DNA from: DASUFE01 sp036274675 | GTDB lineage: Bacteria > Pseudomonadota > Gammaproteobacteria > HTCC5015 | Length of the DNA: 23,906 nucleotides | NCBI GenBank assembly: GCA_036274675.1 | Contig: DASUFE010000069.1 | Coordinates: 1 to 23,906 of the forward strand | Reading direction: 5' to 3' | Shown: positions 15,148-23,555 of the stretch, in pieces | Position numbering within the stretch: the stretch's first letter is position 1 | Layout of the letters: each line of letters starts with the position of its first letter | Made by a program: the position numbers and the translations under genes | Notes under the pieces: generated by a model | The model's database searches: none | Seen by the model: the letters and a program-made list of their open reading frames with translations, nothing else | What the model was told of the DNA's origin: nothing

Positions 15148-15857
15148 GCGCGCCGTTCCGCATCGGTATCCTCGAATGCGACCGCCTGAGCGAAGCGCTG
15201 CGCGCGCGCCATGGCAGTTACAGCGACATGTTCCAGCGCCTGCTCTCGAGCACAGGGCAGCCGCTGGTCTTCGCGAGCTTTCAGGTAATGGATTCGGAAT
15301 ATCCTTCGACCGTGAACGCCTGCGATGCCTATCTCATCACCGGCAGTCGGCACAGCGTATACGAGGATCTCGCCTGGGTGCGCCGCCTGCAGGATTATGT
15401 CGTGACGCTCGACAGTCACTCGAAAAAACTGATCGGCATCTGCTTCGGCCACCAGATGGTGGCGCGGGCCCTGGGTGGCGAAGTGGGCAGACATCCCGGC
15501 GGTTGGGGAGTCGGCGTGCTTGAAAGTTCGCTCGTCCGTTCCAAATCATGGATGGAGCCGATGCGAAACTCGTTCAGCCTGATCGCGAGTCACCAGGACC
15601 AGGTGCTGCGCCTGCCGGAGCGCGCCGAATTATTGTCGGGCAGCGCCTTCTGCGCCCATGGCAGCTACCAGGTCGGCGAGCATATCCTCTGCTTTCAGGG
15701 TCATCCCGAATTCACCGTTGACTACGCGCGTGAGCGCCTGCTGGCGCGCAAGGAAGTGATTGCGGAGGATACCTTCCAACGCGCCCTCGACTCCCTCGCG
15801 CGCCCGGACGATGCAACCCTCGTCGCGCGCTGGATTATAAAATTCCTTACGCGCTGA
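15144..15857 (+). CDS. Class I glutamine-amidotransferase-like gamma-glutamyl hydrolase
   Basis: A 237-aa stand-alone class I GATase domain. The triad is visible: nucleophile Cys100 in GICFGHQMVA, and His187 and Glu189 in QGHPEF. ITGSRHSVYED (65-75) forms the oxyanion-side loop. It starts with GTG at 15144, overlapping the dehydrogenase stop as GTGA. There is no partner synthase domain and the neighbours are catabolic. So it is likely to hydrolyse the gamma-glutamyl amide product, releasing glutamate and the amino acid. This is the same reaction class as PuuD and IpuF. Transfer of ammonia to a synthase is less likely here. Confidence 0.85.
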   Translation: MSAPFRIGILECDRLSEALRARHGSYSDMFQRLLSSTGQPLVFASFQVMDSEYPSTVNACDAYLITGSRHSVYEDLAWVRRLQDYVVTLDSHSKKLIGICFGHQMVARALGGEVGRHPGGWGVGVLESSLVRSKSWMEPMRNSFSLIASHQDQVLRLPERAELLSGSAFCAHGSYQVGEHILCFQGHPEFTVDYARERLLARKEVIAEDTFQRALDSLARPDDATLVARWIIKFLTR

Positions 15858-15967
15858 GCAGGTTTTTAAAATAAACTTCCCGGGCCGATGGTTGCTTTGG
15901 CATGAGAGCCTATATACTAGCGGCGTACTCTTCCACCTATAAATCCTGATTCCAGCTAGGGGGTATT

Positions 15968-17203
15968 ATGAAAGGGCTTTTCAGAACCGTCGTTCTCGTT
16001 CTTGCATTTGGTTTGAGCGTACAGAGTTATGCGATGACGCCGCTGGAGTGGAGCTATGCCTACATTCTGGTTACCAAAACGAACGCCCGGCCCCTTAAAA
16101 ACGTGTGCGAAGCGGCGACAGACGAAAAAGTTACCAACGAGGAATTTTTCAACATCGCAGCCGAAGTTTTGTGGGAACGGACCGAAGACAAGAGCCTTAC
16201 CCCGGAAGCGACTGATTTCATATGGGGCATGTTGTACCGAAGCAGGAACCCCAAGTACCAGAAAGTTCTGGCTGAGACCGGGGCCGCCGCAAGAGACCCC
16301 GATTACAAGCTCTATGCAAGGAAGCTGCTGAAAAACAAGAAGCTGGATCTGAACGCGCCCGATATATACCAGAGGGGTACAGTCTCGCTGAGCGCCATCA
16401 GGCAAGGTTATATCGATAGCGCGTTGCAGGCTCAGGCGCCGGATGCCAAGGCGCAGCCGATATCGAAGCTCCAGTTGAATCAGTCAGCCGAGAGCGTATT
16501 CAAGGCAATGGGTAATCCGCAGGCGGTGGACGCTTCCTTGATCGACATTTATTTAACTCCCGTTATTGTTTCGCGCTTGTCGTTGTTTTATCGCGGCCAG
16601 GGGGCCGTGGTATTGGAGAAGCACGGGGGGGGCAGCAGGCGGGACGCCGATCTGCTGTGGAGAGTGGCCAAAATCGTGGAAGACCCACTGGCATACGAAC
16701 TCGATATGCCCTATGCGACGCTGACGGAAGGCGGGGATGCGGCCGCCGGGAACAGGCTTTATTTTAATATCGTGATGTACGGTGATCAGGTCGGTCTCAA
16801 ACGCCTGTCGGAGAGAATTTATCATGGCAGCGTCAAGGCTGACTCCGAAATCCTGGACTCCCTCGCCGAACGCCTGGTTAAGGAATACCAGTCGGCCGTG
16901 GATGGTCCTCAGGTTGAGGGGCTGGCCTGGGCCGCCAAAGCCTTGGGTGCGCAGGGCAATGGACGCTACCAGGCTCTGTTGCAAACCGTTAGTAAGGAAG
17001 CGTCCAGCCCGAAATTGCGCAAGCACGCCGGCTCCGCTTCCAAGAGCTCGAAATCCAAAGGAGTCGCGCAATTCGAGGCGGGCAAGACGGATCTCTCCGC
17101 GCTGCAGCGGAAATATCCCCCGCTGTACGCCAATGTCACGGAACCGCGGAAACAGGTGAAGGAACTGGAGCCGGAGCCGGCGGCGGCAGACCAGGGAGAG
17201 TAA
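15968..17203 (+). CDS. Secreted protein of unknown function, paralog 2
   Basis: A 411-aa paralog of the protein at 9168-10412. Its signal peptide is residues 1-22, ending SYA before MTPLEW; the mature paralog starts LTPLEW. Shared landmarks in order are KTNARPLKN, EFFNIAAEVLWER, LDLNAPDIYQRGTVSLSAIRQ, MGNPQAVD, LFYRGQGAVVL, EDPLAYELDMPY, LQRKYPPLY and an acidic C-terminal tail. This copy carries a short insertion after PQAVD and a basic GGGSRR stretch. The ATG at 15968 has AGGGGG six bases upstream. It lies 110 bp after the GATase gene with its own TATACT-like sequence, and a hairpin follows at 17211. Nothing identifies an activity; the secreted location and the flanking of a catabolic cluster suggest a cell-envelope role. 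Confidence 0.75.
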   Translation: MKGLFRTVVLVLAFGLSVQSYAMTPLEWSYAYILVTKTNARPLKNVCEAATDEKVTNEEFFNIAAEVLWERTEDKSLTPEATDFIWGMLYRSRNPKYQKVLAETGAAARDPDYKLYARKLLKNKKLDLNAPDIYQRGTVSLSAIRQGYIDSALQAQAPDAKAQPISKLQLNQSAESVFKAMGNPQAVDASLIDIYLTPVIVSRLSLFYRGQGAVVLEKHGGGSRRDADLLWRVAKIVEDPLAYELDMPYATLTEGGDAAAGNRLYFNIVMYGDQVGLKRLSERIYHGSVKADSEILDSLAERLVKEYQSAVDGPQVEGLAWAAKALGAQGNGRYQALLQTVSKEASSPKLRKHAGSASKSSKSKGVAQFEAGKTDLSALQRKYPPLYANVTEPRKQVKELEPEPAAADQGE

Positions 17204-17210
17204 GTTAAGA

Positions 17211-17246
17211 GATCAGTGGCCGATGCAGGTTCATTGGCCACTGATC
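17211..17246. terminator. Perfect 11-bp inverted repeat after secreted paralog 2
   Basis: GATCAGTGGCC (17211-17221) pairs exactly with GGCCACTGATC (17236-17246) around 14 bases. It starts seven bases after the stop codon. There is no T-tract, so it is a hairpin that could stabilise or end the transcript, not a classic terminator. The rest of the gap to 17470 shows nothing I can support. Confidence 0.45.
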
Positions 17247-17470
17247 ACACATTGTTAACCGGTATGCGGCGCCCTCTTACCTCACCAATCCGGGCGCTGA
17301 TAATCTCGATGTTTAGCAGCAGCGGCGACATCTCCGCCTGTCCGCCAATCATTAGTCGACTCCTGGAAACAGGGGAAGTCGGATCAATAAGTAAAATTCA
17401 ATATCGGGCAACGATATTTAGAGTTTTGTTATAAGTAAACTGATCTGAATCAACAAAACCACCATCCTTC

Positions 17471-17500
17471 TTGACCCTGTATCCGTAGCCTAACTATCAT
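17471..17500 (+). promoter_or_regulatory. Sigma-70-type promoter for the beta-propeller lipoprotein
   Basis: TTGACC (17471-17476) and TATCAT (17495-17500) each match five of six consensus bases and are 18 bp apart. The chosen start codon is about 130 bp downstream, leaving a leader of about 120 bases. Confidence 0.55.
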
Positions 17501-17629
17501 CCTTATATAAGGGTGAACCGTAGTTTTGAGGGCTATTTTTCGATGAGCGTTTCCAGATTCTTTGTATATGGCGCCTTATATTGGCGCATACGAATTCCAA
17601 CCCGACTGAGTGCGGTACAAGAGGGCTTT

Positions 17630-19981
17630 ATGAAAATTCAGGGATTATTTCTATGCTCTTCGCTGCTTTGCCTGGCCGCCTGCGGCGGTGGTGGCGGCAA
17701 CTCCGGTTCCGGTGATGCCGGCGATTCCGGTTCCAGCAGCTCGGGTGGTTCCAGCTCCAGTAGTTCCGGCGTTCCCGCCAGAGCGCCTGAGGGGCAGATC
17801 GGAGTTTTACCCATTGAATTACTGGCCGAGGGACAAACTCTTCTGGTCAAGGGTAGATCACGCAGCGAGGATGACGGAATAAATTTCCTGCTGCCCGGCG
17901 ACGGTTCCGTTTCCGGAATAAAGATCAACGGAGAGAGTCTCAATTTGTCTTCGGGCGAGAACGCTTCCGCGCTGCGGAGCGGCGGGATGTTCAAGGTTCA
18001 GGAGGCGGGCGGCGAGTCTCAGGAAGTTTTTGCGCCGCTGAATCCAGGATCCAATACGGTTGAGATCACCGTGTCCGATGAGATGGGCAATGAAACCGTC
18101 ACCACAACCACGTTTGTAAATGAGGGTCTGTTCGGCGGCATCGACACGGGCAATATCATGCCGGATACGGCCGGCAACCGGATGTTGATCATCGAGTCCA
18201 GCAACATTTACGAAATCGATCTGACCACTCATTATCGCCGTATGCTGCGGAATCCGGAGGGGGATCCCCTTTGGATTGCAGGCATAGGGGCGTACCGCTC
18301 GTCCGAAAACCAGATTTATTACGCCACGCCGTCCAATGATCCGGCGTCAATAGTCCTGCGCCGAATAGACCTGGATACGGGCGCTGATGAGTTGATCTCC
18401 AGCCTGGGCGCGGCGGCCTTCGGCGAGGGCCCCGTATTGGAAGAGATGACCGGCATCACCTATGATCCGGCGACCGATACGGTTTACGTACTGGGCCACG
18501 ATCCCGCCGAGGCGGATGCGGGCCTGAACCTTATCATCTCCGTCAATACGGCGACCGGCAACCGCGCTATCGTCAGCGACGAGCTGGCCGAGGTCGGGGC
18601 CATTGCGTGGGATTCCACGGCGGGCCGGCTGCTGGCCGTGACTTCGAATAGCGGCTTGTTCGCCGTTGACGCAAGCGACGGCGATAGCACGGTAATTTCA
18701 CAATATGCCCCTGTGCTTGTCGGCGCTGGCCCCGTTTACGGCCTGAGCAGTCCGTCCTCACTGGTGTTCGATCCCACCGCTGACCGGGCGCTTTTTGTGG
18801 CACAGGGTGAAGAAGATTCCGGTTACAGTCTGTTCAGCGTCGATCTGAGCAACGGCGACCGGGCGGTTATTTCCAATATGAAGACTGCGGGAAGCGGGCC
18901 TGGATTTTTCGAGCACGGTGTCAGAGGATTGGCTGTGAATCCGCTTACTCAGAAAGCCTGGGCGGCGGTCGACAATCTCTATTCATTGCTGGAAATCGAC
19001 CTCGCCAGCGGTGATCGCGGCATCTTCTCTTCCAGCATCGGCGGCGGAGCCGGCCTGGTGCGTCCCCAGCACGGCCGTTTCGATGAAGCCGGGCGCCGTT
19101 TGCTGGTGGTGGACCGGCTGATGGCCGCTCTAGTGGCGGTTGATGTTGATGACGGCAACCGCACTGTCATTTCCGGCGCGGGCGCGGGTTCGGGCACGGA
19201 TTTCGATACTCCCGTGGCGATCGACATCAACGCGGCGGGAAGCGTGGCTTATGTATTGGATGTGGGGCTGGATTGTGTATTCGCGGTGGATTTAAGCAAC
19301 GGTGAGCGCACCGTGATTTCGGGCAACAGCGTCGGTACCGGCGCCCCTCTGGCGCTGACCTTCGACGATGATTCAGCCGTGCCAATGATCGCCGATATGG
19401 TATACGACGAGGCCCGGGATAGATTGCTGATTACGGACACGGAAACGGACTCCCTTCTGGCGGTAGACGTGGAGTCGGGAGATCGCAGCGTCGCGGCCGG
19501 CGACCTTGCGGAAGACCAGCCCCGGTCCTTTACCCTGGAGATCGACAGGTCCGGAAATCGTCTCTATATGGCGTTGGTGGATGTAGTGTCGGACAATCGC
19601 GATCTCAAATCCAGGATACTGGAAATGGACCTGGCGACAGACAGCGTCCAGGAACTGATCCCGTTCGCGGATACCCGGCAATACATGTATTTCCATGATC
19701 TTGCGCTGAGTCCGGACGGCAATACCTTGTATGTGATGAATAACGGGGAAGATCAGGGCCGGCAGATTTACGTCGTCGATATACCCACGCGCCAGCTGAT
19801 CCAGGGCACGATGCAACAGCATGCCTTTTCGAACCAGCTTACAACCATCGAAACCGGCCCTTCCAATAATAGCGTCTATATGTTCGACCAGATGTCGGGA
19901 GCGGTCATGCTGATGCAGGTCGACCGCGTCTTCGGGTCTACATATTTCCATGAGTACGAAGGAGCGATTATTTCCCAGTGA
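17630..19981 (+). CDS. Lipoprotein with Ig-like and beta-propeller domains
   Basis: A 783-aa predicted lipoprotein. The signal MKIQGLFLCSSLLCLAAC gives lipobox LAAC with Cys18, followed by a Gly/Ser-rich linker of about 45 residues. Residues about 50-160 look like an Ig-like or cadherin-type domain (EGQTLLVKGRS, NTVEITVSDEMGNETVTTT). The rest is a beta-propeller built from about nine related blades. Each ends in a variant of VDLSNGDRAVISN: IDLDTGADELISS, VNTATGNRAIVSD, IDLASGDRGIFSS, VDVDDGNRTVISG, VDLSNGERTVISG and others. The ATG at 17630 was chosen over GTG at 17513 because it starts the signal peptide directly and has GAGGG close by. No catalytic residues are evident, so ligand binding or a scaffold role is likely. 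It is probably surface or outer-membrane located. Confidence 0.82.
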   Translation: MKIQGLFLCSSLLCLAACGGGGGNSGSGDAGDSGSSSSGGSSSSSSGVPARAPEGQIGVLPIELLAEGQTLLVKGRSRSEDDGINFLLPGDGSVSGIKINGESLNLSSGENASALRSGGMFKVQEAGGESQEVFAPLNPGSNTVEITVSDEMGNETVTTTTFVNEGLFGGIDTGNIMPDTAGNRMLIIESSNIYEIDLTTHYRRMLRNPEGDPLWIAGIGAYRSSENQIYYATPSNDPASIVLRRIDLDTGADELISSLGAAAFGEGPVLEEMTGITYDPATDTVYVLGHDPAEADAGLNLIISVNTATGNRAIVSDELAEVGAIAWDSTAGRLLAVTSNSGLFAVDASDGDSTVISQYAPVLVGAGPVYGLSSPSSLVFDPTADRALFVAQGEEDSGYSLFSVDLSNGDRAVISNMKTAGSGPGFFEHGVRGLAVNPLTQKAWAAVDNLYSLLEIDLASGDRGIFSSSIGGGAGLVRPQHGRFDEAGRRLLVVDRLMAALVAVDVDDGNRTVISGAGAGSGTDFDTPVAIDINAAGSVAYVLDVGLDCVFAVDLSNGERTVISGNSVGTGAPLALTFDDDSAVPMIADMVYDEARDRLLITDTETDSLLAVDVESGDRSVAAGDLAEDQPRSFTLEIDRSGNRLYMALVDVVSDNRDLKSRILEMDLATDSVQELIPFADTRQYMYFHDLALSPDGNTLYVMNNGEDQGRQIYVVDIPTRQLIQGTMQQHAFSNQLTTIETGPSNNSVYMFDQMSGAVMLMQVDRVFGSTYFHEYEGAIISQ

Positions 19982-20095
19982 CGGGTATGCGGCGGTTTCA
20001 ATGGTGCGCCCGCTCAATCCCGATCCTGTTTCTACGCGGGCTCCGACTCAGCTGATCGCGAGCGGTGCGCCTTGGCGATCGACCGTTCCGCCAGC

Positions 20096-20124
20096 TTGAC
20101 CGGAGCAGATAGCGCCTCTAAGAT
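20096..20124 (+). promoter_or_regulatory. Possible sigma-70 promoter for the DUF11-type lipoprotein
   Basis: TTGACC (20096-20101) and TAAGAT (20119-20124) are 17 bp apart, 41 bp ahead of the start codon. Confidence 0.45.
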
Positions 20125-20165
20125 CGCGCGCTACAGGGCTATTTAAATTCTTCGAGGGCTGAATC

Positions 20166-21785
20166 ATGACCTGTTTAAGGTTGTTCTTTTGCGGGGCATT
20201 GCTTTGCCTGATCGGCTGCGGAGGTGGGGGTGGGAACGGAGCTGCCCCTCCGGAACCTCCTCTCCCTAAAGATAATGAACGCACCTCATTCGATCCGCCG
20301 GTCGATACCGGAGTACCACTGGAGTATGCAGGTATTCAGACCCCTGCCATTTTAGATACGAACAACCTCGGCAATTTGATCTACGGCGCATTGGTGCAGT
20401 CCCATGGCTTCCAGTCCGCGCAACAGCTTGTCCGTAACAGCATGGCCTCGGCTTCCGCTGCGAGTAATTCCGGCGAGGCTTTCGCCAAACATTTCGGTCC
20501 TCGCAACGTGAGGCGCTTTCTTTCCAAAACCGGGCTTGCCAGGCAATCGCCCCCATCCGAAGCGGTAAGCGAAAGCAAATTCAGCATTGCCGCGGCATCC
20601 GATTCTTATGATTTTGCGCATCACTCCAGGGATCTGTGCGAGACGGGGTGGATCGATCATTATCTGATGCTGAATGGCGACGGCACCGGCATATATGTAG
20701 TCGACCAGGAAATGTGTTTGATCGACGGCTTCGTGTTCGATGGCCAGACTACATATGAGATAGATATCTTCGATTTCTTTACCGGCCAAATCATCCTGGG
20801 GACGATGAGTTTTAATCTTCTGACGACCACTCAGGGCGCTATGAGCTCCGCCAGCAGCGGTTCGATGGAATTCTATTCCGATTATGAGATAGACCACACC
20901 ATCTTTAACGTGATATACGAGTCGGGCGACAGAATAATCAAGCTTGAGAATATGTCGTTCCAGGCTCAGTACAGCAGCGACATGGCCGATGGAAATTTTA
21001 TCGAGACGATTTCGGGCCGCGTGTACGACAGCAACGTTGGGTACGTTGACGTCGAAACGGCGCAGACCTTCCAGTACGAAGATCACGTCCCGGTGGGCGG
21101 CGAACTGTTGCTTACAGGCGGTAACGGCAAGGCGCGACTGGAAGTCCCGGGCGGTACCGGTTTTACGTTCGATCTCGATGCCGACGGCGACGATGTCTTT
21201 GAAAATTCCGCGACCATTAACCTGCCGTGGATCGCTTCCGGAGAGAACGCCGATATCGGAGACGATGACGGCGACGGCATGCACAATTCATGGGAAACCT
21301 ATTGCGGTTTGGATCCCGCGGTCGCGGACGGGGATGCGGACTTCGATGGGGATTCGATCAGCAATCTCGATGAATACCTGTTGGCTTCCAGGCCGAACAA
21401 TAGCGATTCGATACCGTTTTTTTTCACCGATCTCGCGCTGACCGGGGAGTTTTCGGCGGAACAACTCCTGCCGGGCGAGACTTATATACTGACATTGACC
21501 GTGAGCAATGCGGGTCCGGATGTTGCTCATCAAGTGCTGATCAACAGTACTCTTCCAGTCGGAGCCGAGGTGGAATCGGTTGAGCAGGCGGGGTCACCGA
21601 TGGAAGACTGCGCGATCTTTAGTGCGAGCGTGCGGTGCAGTTTCCTGGAAATTGCCGCGAACGAGGCCATGACAATAAAAATAGAATTTAGCCTGTCCGA
21701 CGACGCGGGCGATTTCGATTATCAGAGTATCGTCTATTCAAGCGCGAGCTACGATCCGGACTGGGACAACAATTTCCACGAGTAA
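20166..21785 (+). CDS. Lipoprotein with TSP3-like calcium-binding stretch and DUF11-type domain
   Basis: A 539-aa predicted lipoprotein with lipobox LIGC (Cys18) and a Gly then Pro-rich linker. Its signal resembles that of the preceding lipoprotein. Residues about 55-330 are of no family I recognise and contain several Cys. Residues 365-405 are Asp-rich (DIGDDDGDGMHNSWE, then DADFDGDSISNLDEY), the pattern of thrombospondin type 3 or EF-hand-like calcium-binding repeats. The C-terminal about 115 residues (LTLTVSNAGPDVAHQVLINS and onward) match the DUF11 conserved-repeat, an Ig-like surface domain; it ends DWDNNFHE. The ATG at 20166 has GAGGG seven bases upstream. With the preceding gene it forms a two-lipoprotein island, but a separate promoter is likely. 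Confidence 0.78.
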   Translation: MTCLRLFFCGALLCLIGCGGGGGNGAAPPEPPLPKDNERTSFDPPVDTGVPLEYAGIQTPAILDTNNLGNLIYGALVQSHGFQSAQQLVRNSMASASAASNSGEAFAKHFGPRNVRRFLSKTGLARQSPPSEAVSESKFSIAAASDSYDFAHHSRDLCETGWIDHYLMLNGDGTGIYVVDQEMCLIDGFVFDGQTTYEIDIFDFFTGQIILGTMSFNLLTTTQGAMSSASSGSMEFYSDYEIDHTIFNVIYESGDRIIKLENMSFQAQYSSDMADGNFIETISGRVYDSNVGYVDVETAQTFQYEDHVPVGGELLLTGGNGKARLEVPGGTGFTFDLDADGDDVFENSATINLPWIASGENADIGDDDGDGMHNSWETYCGLDPAVADGDADFDGDSISNLDEYLLASRPNNSDSIPFFFTDLALTGEFSAEQLLPGETYILTLTVSNAGPDVAHQVLINSTLPVGAEVESVEQAGSPMEDCAIFSASVRCSFLEIAANEAMTIKIEFSLSDDAGDFDYQSIVYSSASYDPDWDNNFHE

Positions 21786-21807
21786 TTTCAGCGAGGCAGG
21801 ATAGGTT

Positions 21808-23124
21808 TCAGCCCGTCAACCTCAGGCGGTGGGTTTTGGCGATCTGCTCGATCATTTTGCCGTCGACCCCGGCCTGCTGCGCATAGGTCCTCCACTGGCT
21901 GACTGTTTGCAGCACCTCTTCGACGATTTGCTCGCATTTTGGAATTCTGAATTGCCTTGCGGGGATGTATAAATCTTCCGGGCTGAAGTTATCCTGCTTG
22001 CCGTTCAGCGTCATCTGGTGCTGCCCTGTCCACTGGCCTTCCGGGTTGTAGGCGTAGGTGAGGTCGAAGGCGGGCGCGAGTTCCCATTGGCCGCGTTTGT
22101 CCATTAAGAACGCGATGTTCTTGGTGTGGTCGTCCTGGTTGCGCGCGACGATGTTGAACACGGCGCGGCGGTACAGCTGCGCGAGCCGTGGCATCGGCAG
22201 CTTCAGCTGTTGCATCACCGCAAGCGCCTGTTCGTAGCCGTAGCCGCCCGCCAGGTTGAAGTCGTAGTGCGCCAGCGCGCACAGCGACTGCATGTGCAGC
22301 TTGTAATTGAACTGATCCTGGCCTTCGATGCGGTCGAAGCGCTTCGTCATGAAATGATGGCGGCCGTGCTCCTCGTGCAGCCGGCTCTGGCTCATCTCGA
22401 TGCCGGCGGCGGTGGCCATCAGATAGTAGGCGTATTCGATTTTGCCGTAGCCTGTGGGGTCGGTGAGTTCCTTGTCGCGGTTGCCGACGCCGTCGAACTT
22501 GAGCAGCCAGTATTCGTAACCCTTGGGCGCCATCACCTGGCCGGAGCGGATTTTGTTGGTGCGCGGGTTCCACGCGATCACCGCCTTGGCGCGCGCGCCG
22601 GCGGCCGAGGTGCCGACGCGGATCAGTTCATCGAGTTCATCGGCCTCGCCCTGCAGGGTGGTCTGCCGGTTCAATACCCGGTCCGCCAGTTCCACCAGGG
22701 CGTCGAGTTCGAGCGGCACCGAGGCGCCCGCGATGCGTTTGATCGCGGGCTTGTATTCGAGCGCACCCATGCCGCGGTAACCGATGTAGCACAGGCGCTC
22801 CACCGGGGTGAAGCTGTCGGGCGCGCGCCCCTGGCGGACCAGCCACTGGTCGATGATGGCGTTGCCGAATTTATCCGGCAGCGAATCGGCGATCAGGCCG
22901 GGCATACCGTGGTAAGTGACGCGGGAAAGCTGCGGGAAACTGAAGATACCGGCCCCGCTTTTCTGAGCCGGCAGCGGCATTGTGAGGGGCGCGAGTTGAA
23001 TGCGGCTGCGCAGGAATTCAGGCGCGTATTCGAAATGGGCGTAGCCCTTGTCGGCGTCCCAGGCGATGGCCCCGATGACGCGGTTCCACAACACAATTTC
23101 GGCGACTTCGACGCGCCTTACCAT
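21808..23124 (-). CDS. hipA: HipA-type serine/threonine kinase toxin
   Basis: A 438-aa kinase of the HipA family, close to the 440 aa of E. coli HipA, which halts translation by phosphorylating glutamyl-tRNA synthetase. Visible elements are the N-terminal HipA_N region, the Gly-rich loop GTSAAGARAK (171-180) and Lys209 in YWLLKFDG. The catalytic RNQDDHTKN (328-336, Asp331 or Asp332) and the metal-binding APAFDLT with Asp354 are also present. Ser173 corresponds to the autophosphorylated loop serine in E. coli HipA. No core residue is missing, so the kinase should be active. The start overlaps the hipB stop by seven bases (ATGGTAA), the usual antitoxin-first order. It converges on the lipoprotein gene with only 22 bp between stops. 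The target protein cannot be told from sequence. Confidence 0.9.
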   Translation of the reverse strand: MVRRVEVAEIVLWNRVIGAIAWDADKGYAHFEYAPEFLRSRIQLAPLTMPLPAQKSGAGIFSFPQLSRVTYHGMPGLIADSLPDKFGNAIIDQWLVRQGRAPDSFTPVERLCYIGYRGMGALEYKPAIKRIAGASVPLELDALVELADRVLNRQTTLQGEADELDELIRVGTSAAGARAKAVIAWNPRTNKIRSGQVMAPKGYEYWLLKFDGVGNRDKELTDPTGYGKIEYAYYLMATAAGIEMSQSRLHEEHGRHHFMTKRFDRIEGQDQFNYKLHMQSLCALAHYDFNLAGGYGYEQALAVMQQLKLPMPRLAQLYRRAVFNIVARNQDDHTKNIAFLMDKRGQWELAPAFDLTYAYNPEGQWTGQHQMTLNGKQDNFSPEDLYIPARQFRIPKCEQIVEEVLQTVSQWRTYAQQAGVDGKMIEQIAKTHRLRLTG

Positions 23125-23465
23125 CGCCAGTCGCCGTTCTTGTCCGGCGGGCCGCCTTTGGCCGCGCCCGCCTTGCGCGCGCGGCGCCGGGTCTTGCCGT
23201 GCAGCCGCGCCATCTGGATGGGGCTCGGACTGGCGGGGGGCATGAAGTTTTCCAGTTGGTCGAGAGCGTTCAGCCCGCGCAGCATGCGCACCAGTGTGTC
23301 CATGGAGCAGTTCTCGCCGCTTTCGGCGTTCTGTACTGTCTTGCGGGATAACCCGGTTGCCTCGGCCAGCGCTTCCTGACTGATATCCGCGTTCAGCCGC
23401 AGCCGCCGCAGCCGGTCGCCGAGTTCGGCCAGAATCGCGTCGTTACTGAGGCCTTTGTATTCCAT
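23118..23465 (-). CDS. hipB: HipB-type XRE antitoxin
   Basis: A 115-aa antitoxin and autorepressor. Residues 14-68 form one XRE helix-turn-helix (LGDRLRRLRLNADISQEALA, then EATGLSRKTVQNAESG). A C-terminal extension of about 40 residues is Pro- then Arg/Lys-rich (IQMARLHGKTRRRARKAG) and ends in DWRW. It is longer than the 88-aa E. coli HipB; a terminal Trp also occurs in E. coli HipB. The ATG at 23465 is preferred over a TTG two codons upstream; neither has a clear ribosome binding site. It is the first gene of the operon and overlaps hipA by seven bases, so translational coupling would keep antitoxin ahead of toxin. An AT-rich upstream stretch (23466-23540) should hold its promoter. Confidence 0.85.
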   Translation of the reverse strand: MEYKGLSNDAILAELGDRLRRLRLNADISQEALAEATGLSRKTVQNAESGENCSMDTLVRMLRGLNALDQLENFMPPASPSPIQMARLHGKTRRRARKAGAAKGGPPDKNGDWRW

Positions 23466-23555
23466 GAGCAATACATTACGCGTCAGAAGTGAAAATGCCT
23501 TTCAAAGCGTAGTTTAGTACTCATTAAAAAGCAAGAACGCATCTAGCACTACGAG

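Noticed and set aside
17513..17629. Longer N-terminus for the propeller lipoprotein
   Set aside because: It would bury the lipoprotein signal 39 residues in, and it starts only about 12 bases after the predicted -10 box.
22126..23379. Long antisense frames (1306-2322, 2577-3755, 12336-13544 and 22126-23379)
   Set aside because: They oppose genes with clear motifs and give Ala/Arg/Gly/His-rich, domain-less translations, typical of shadow frames in GC-rich DNA.
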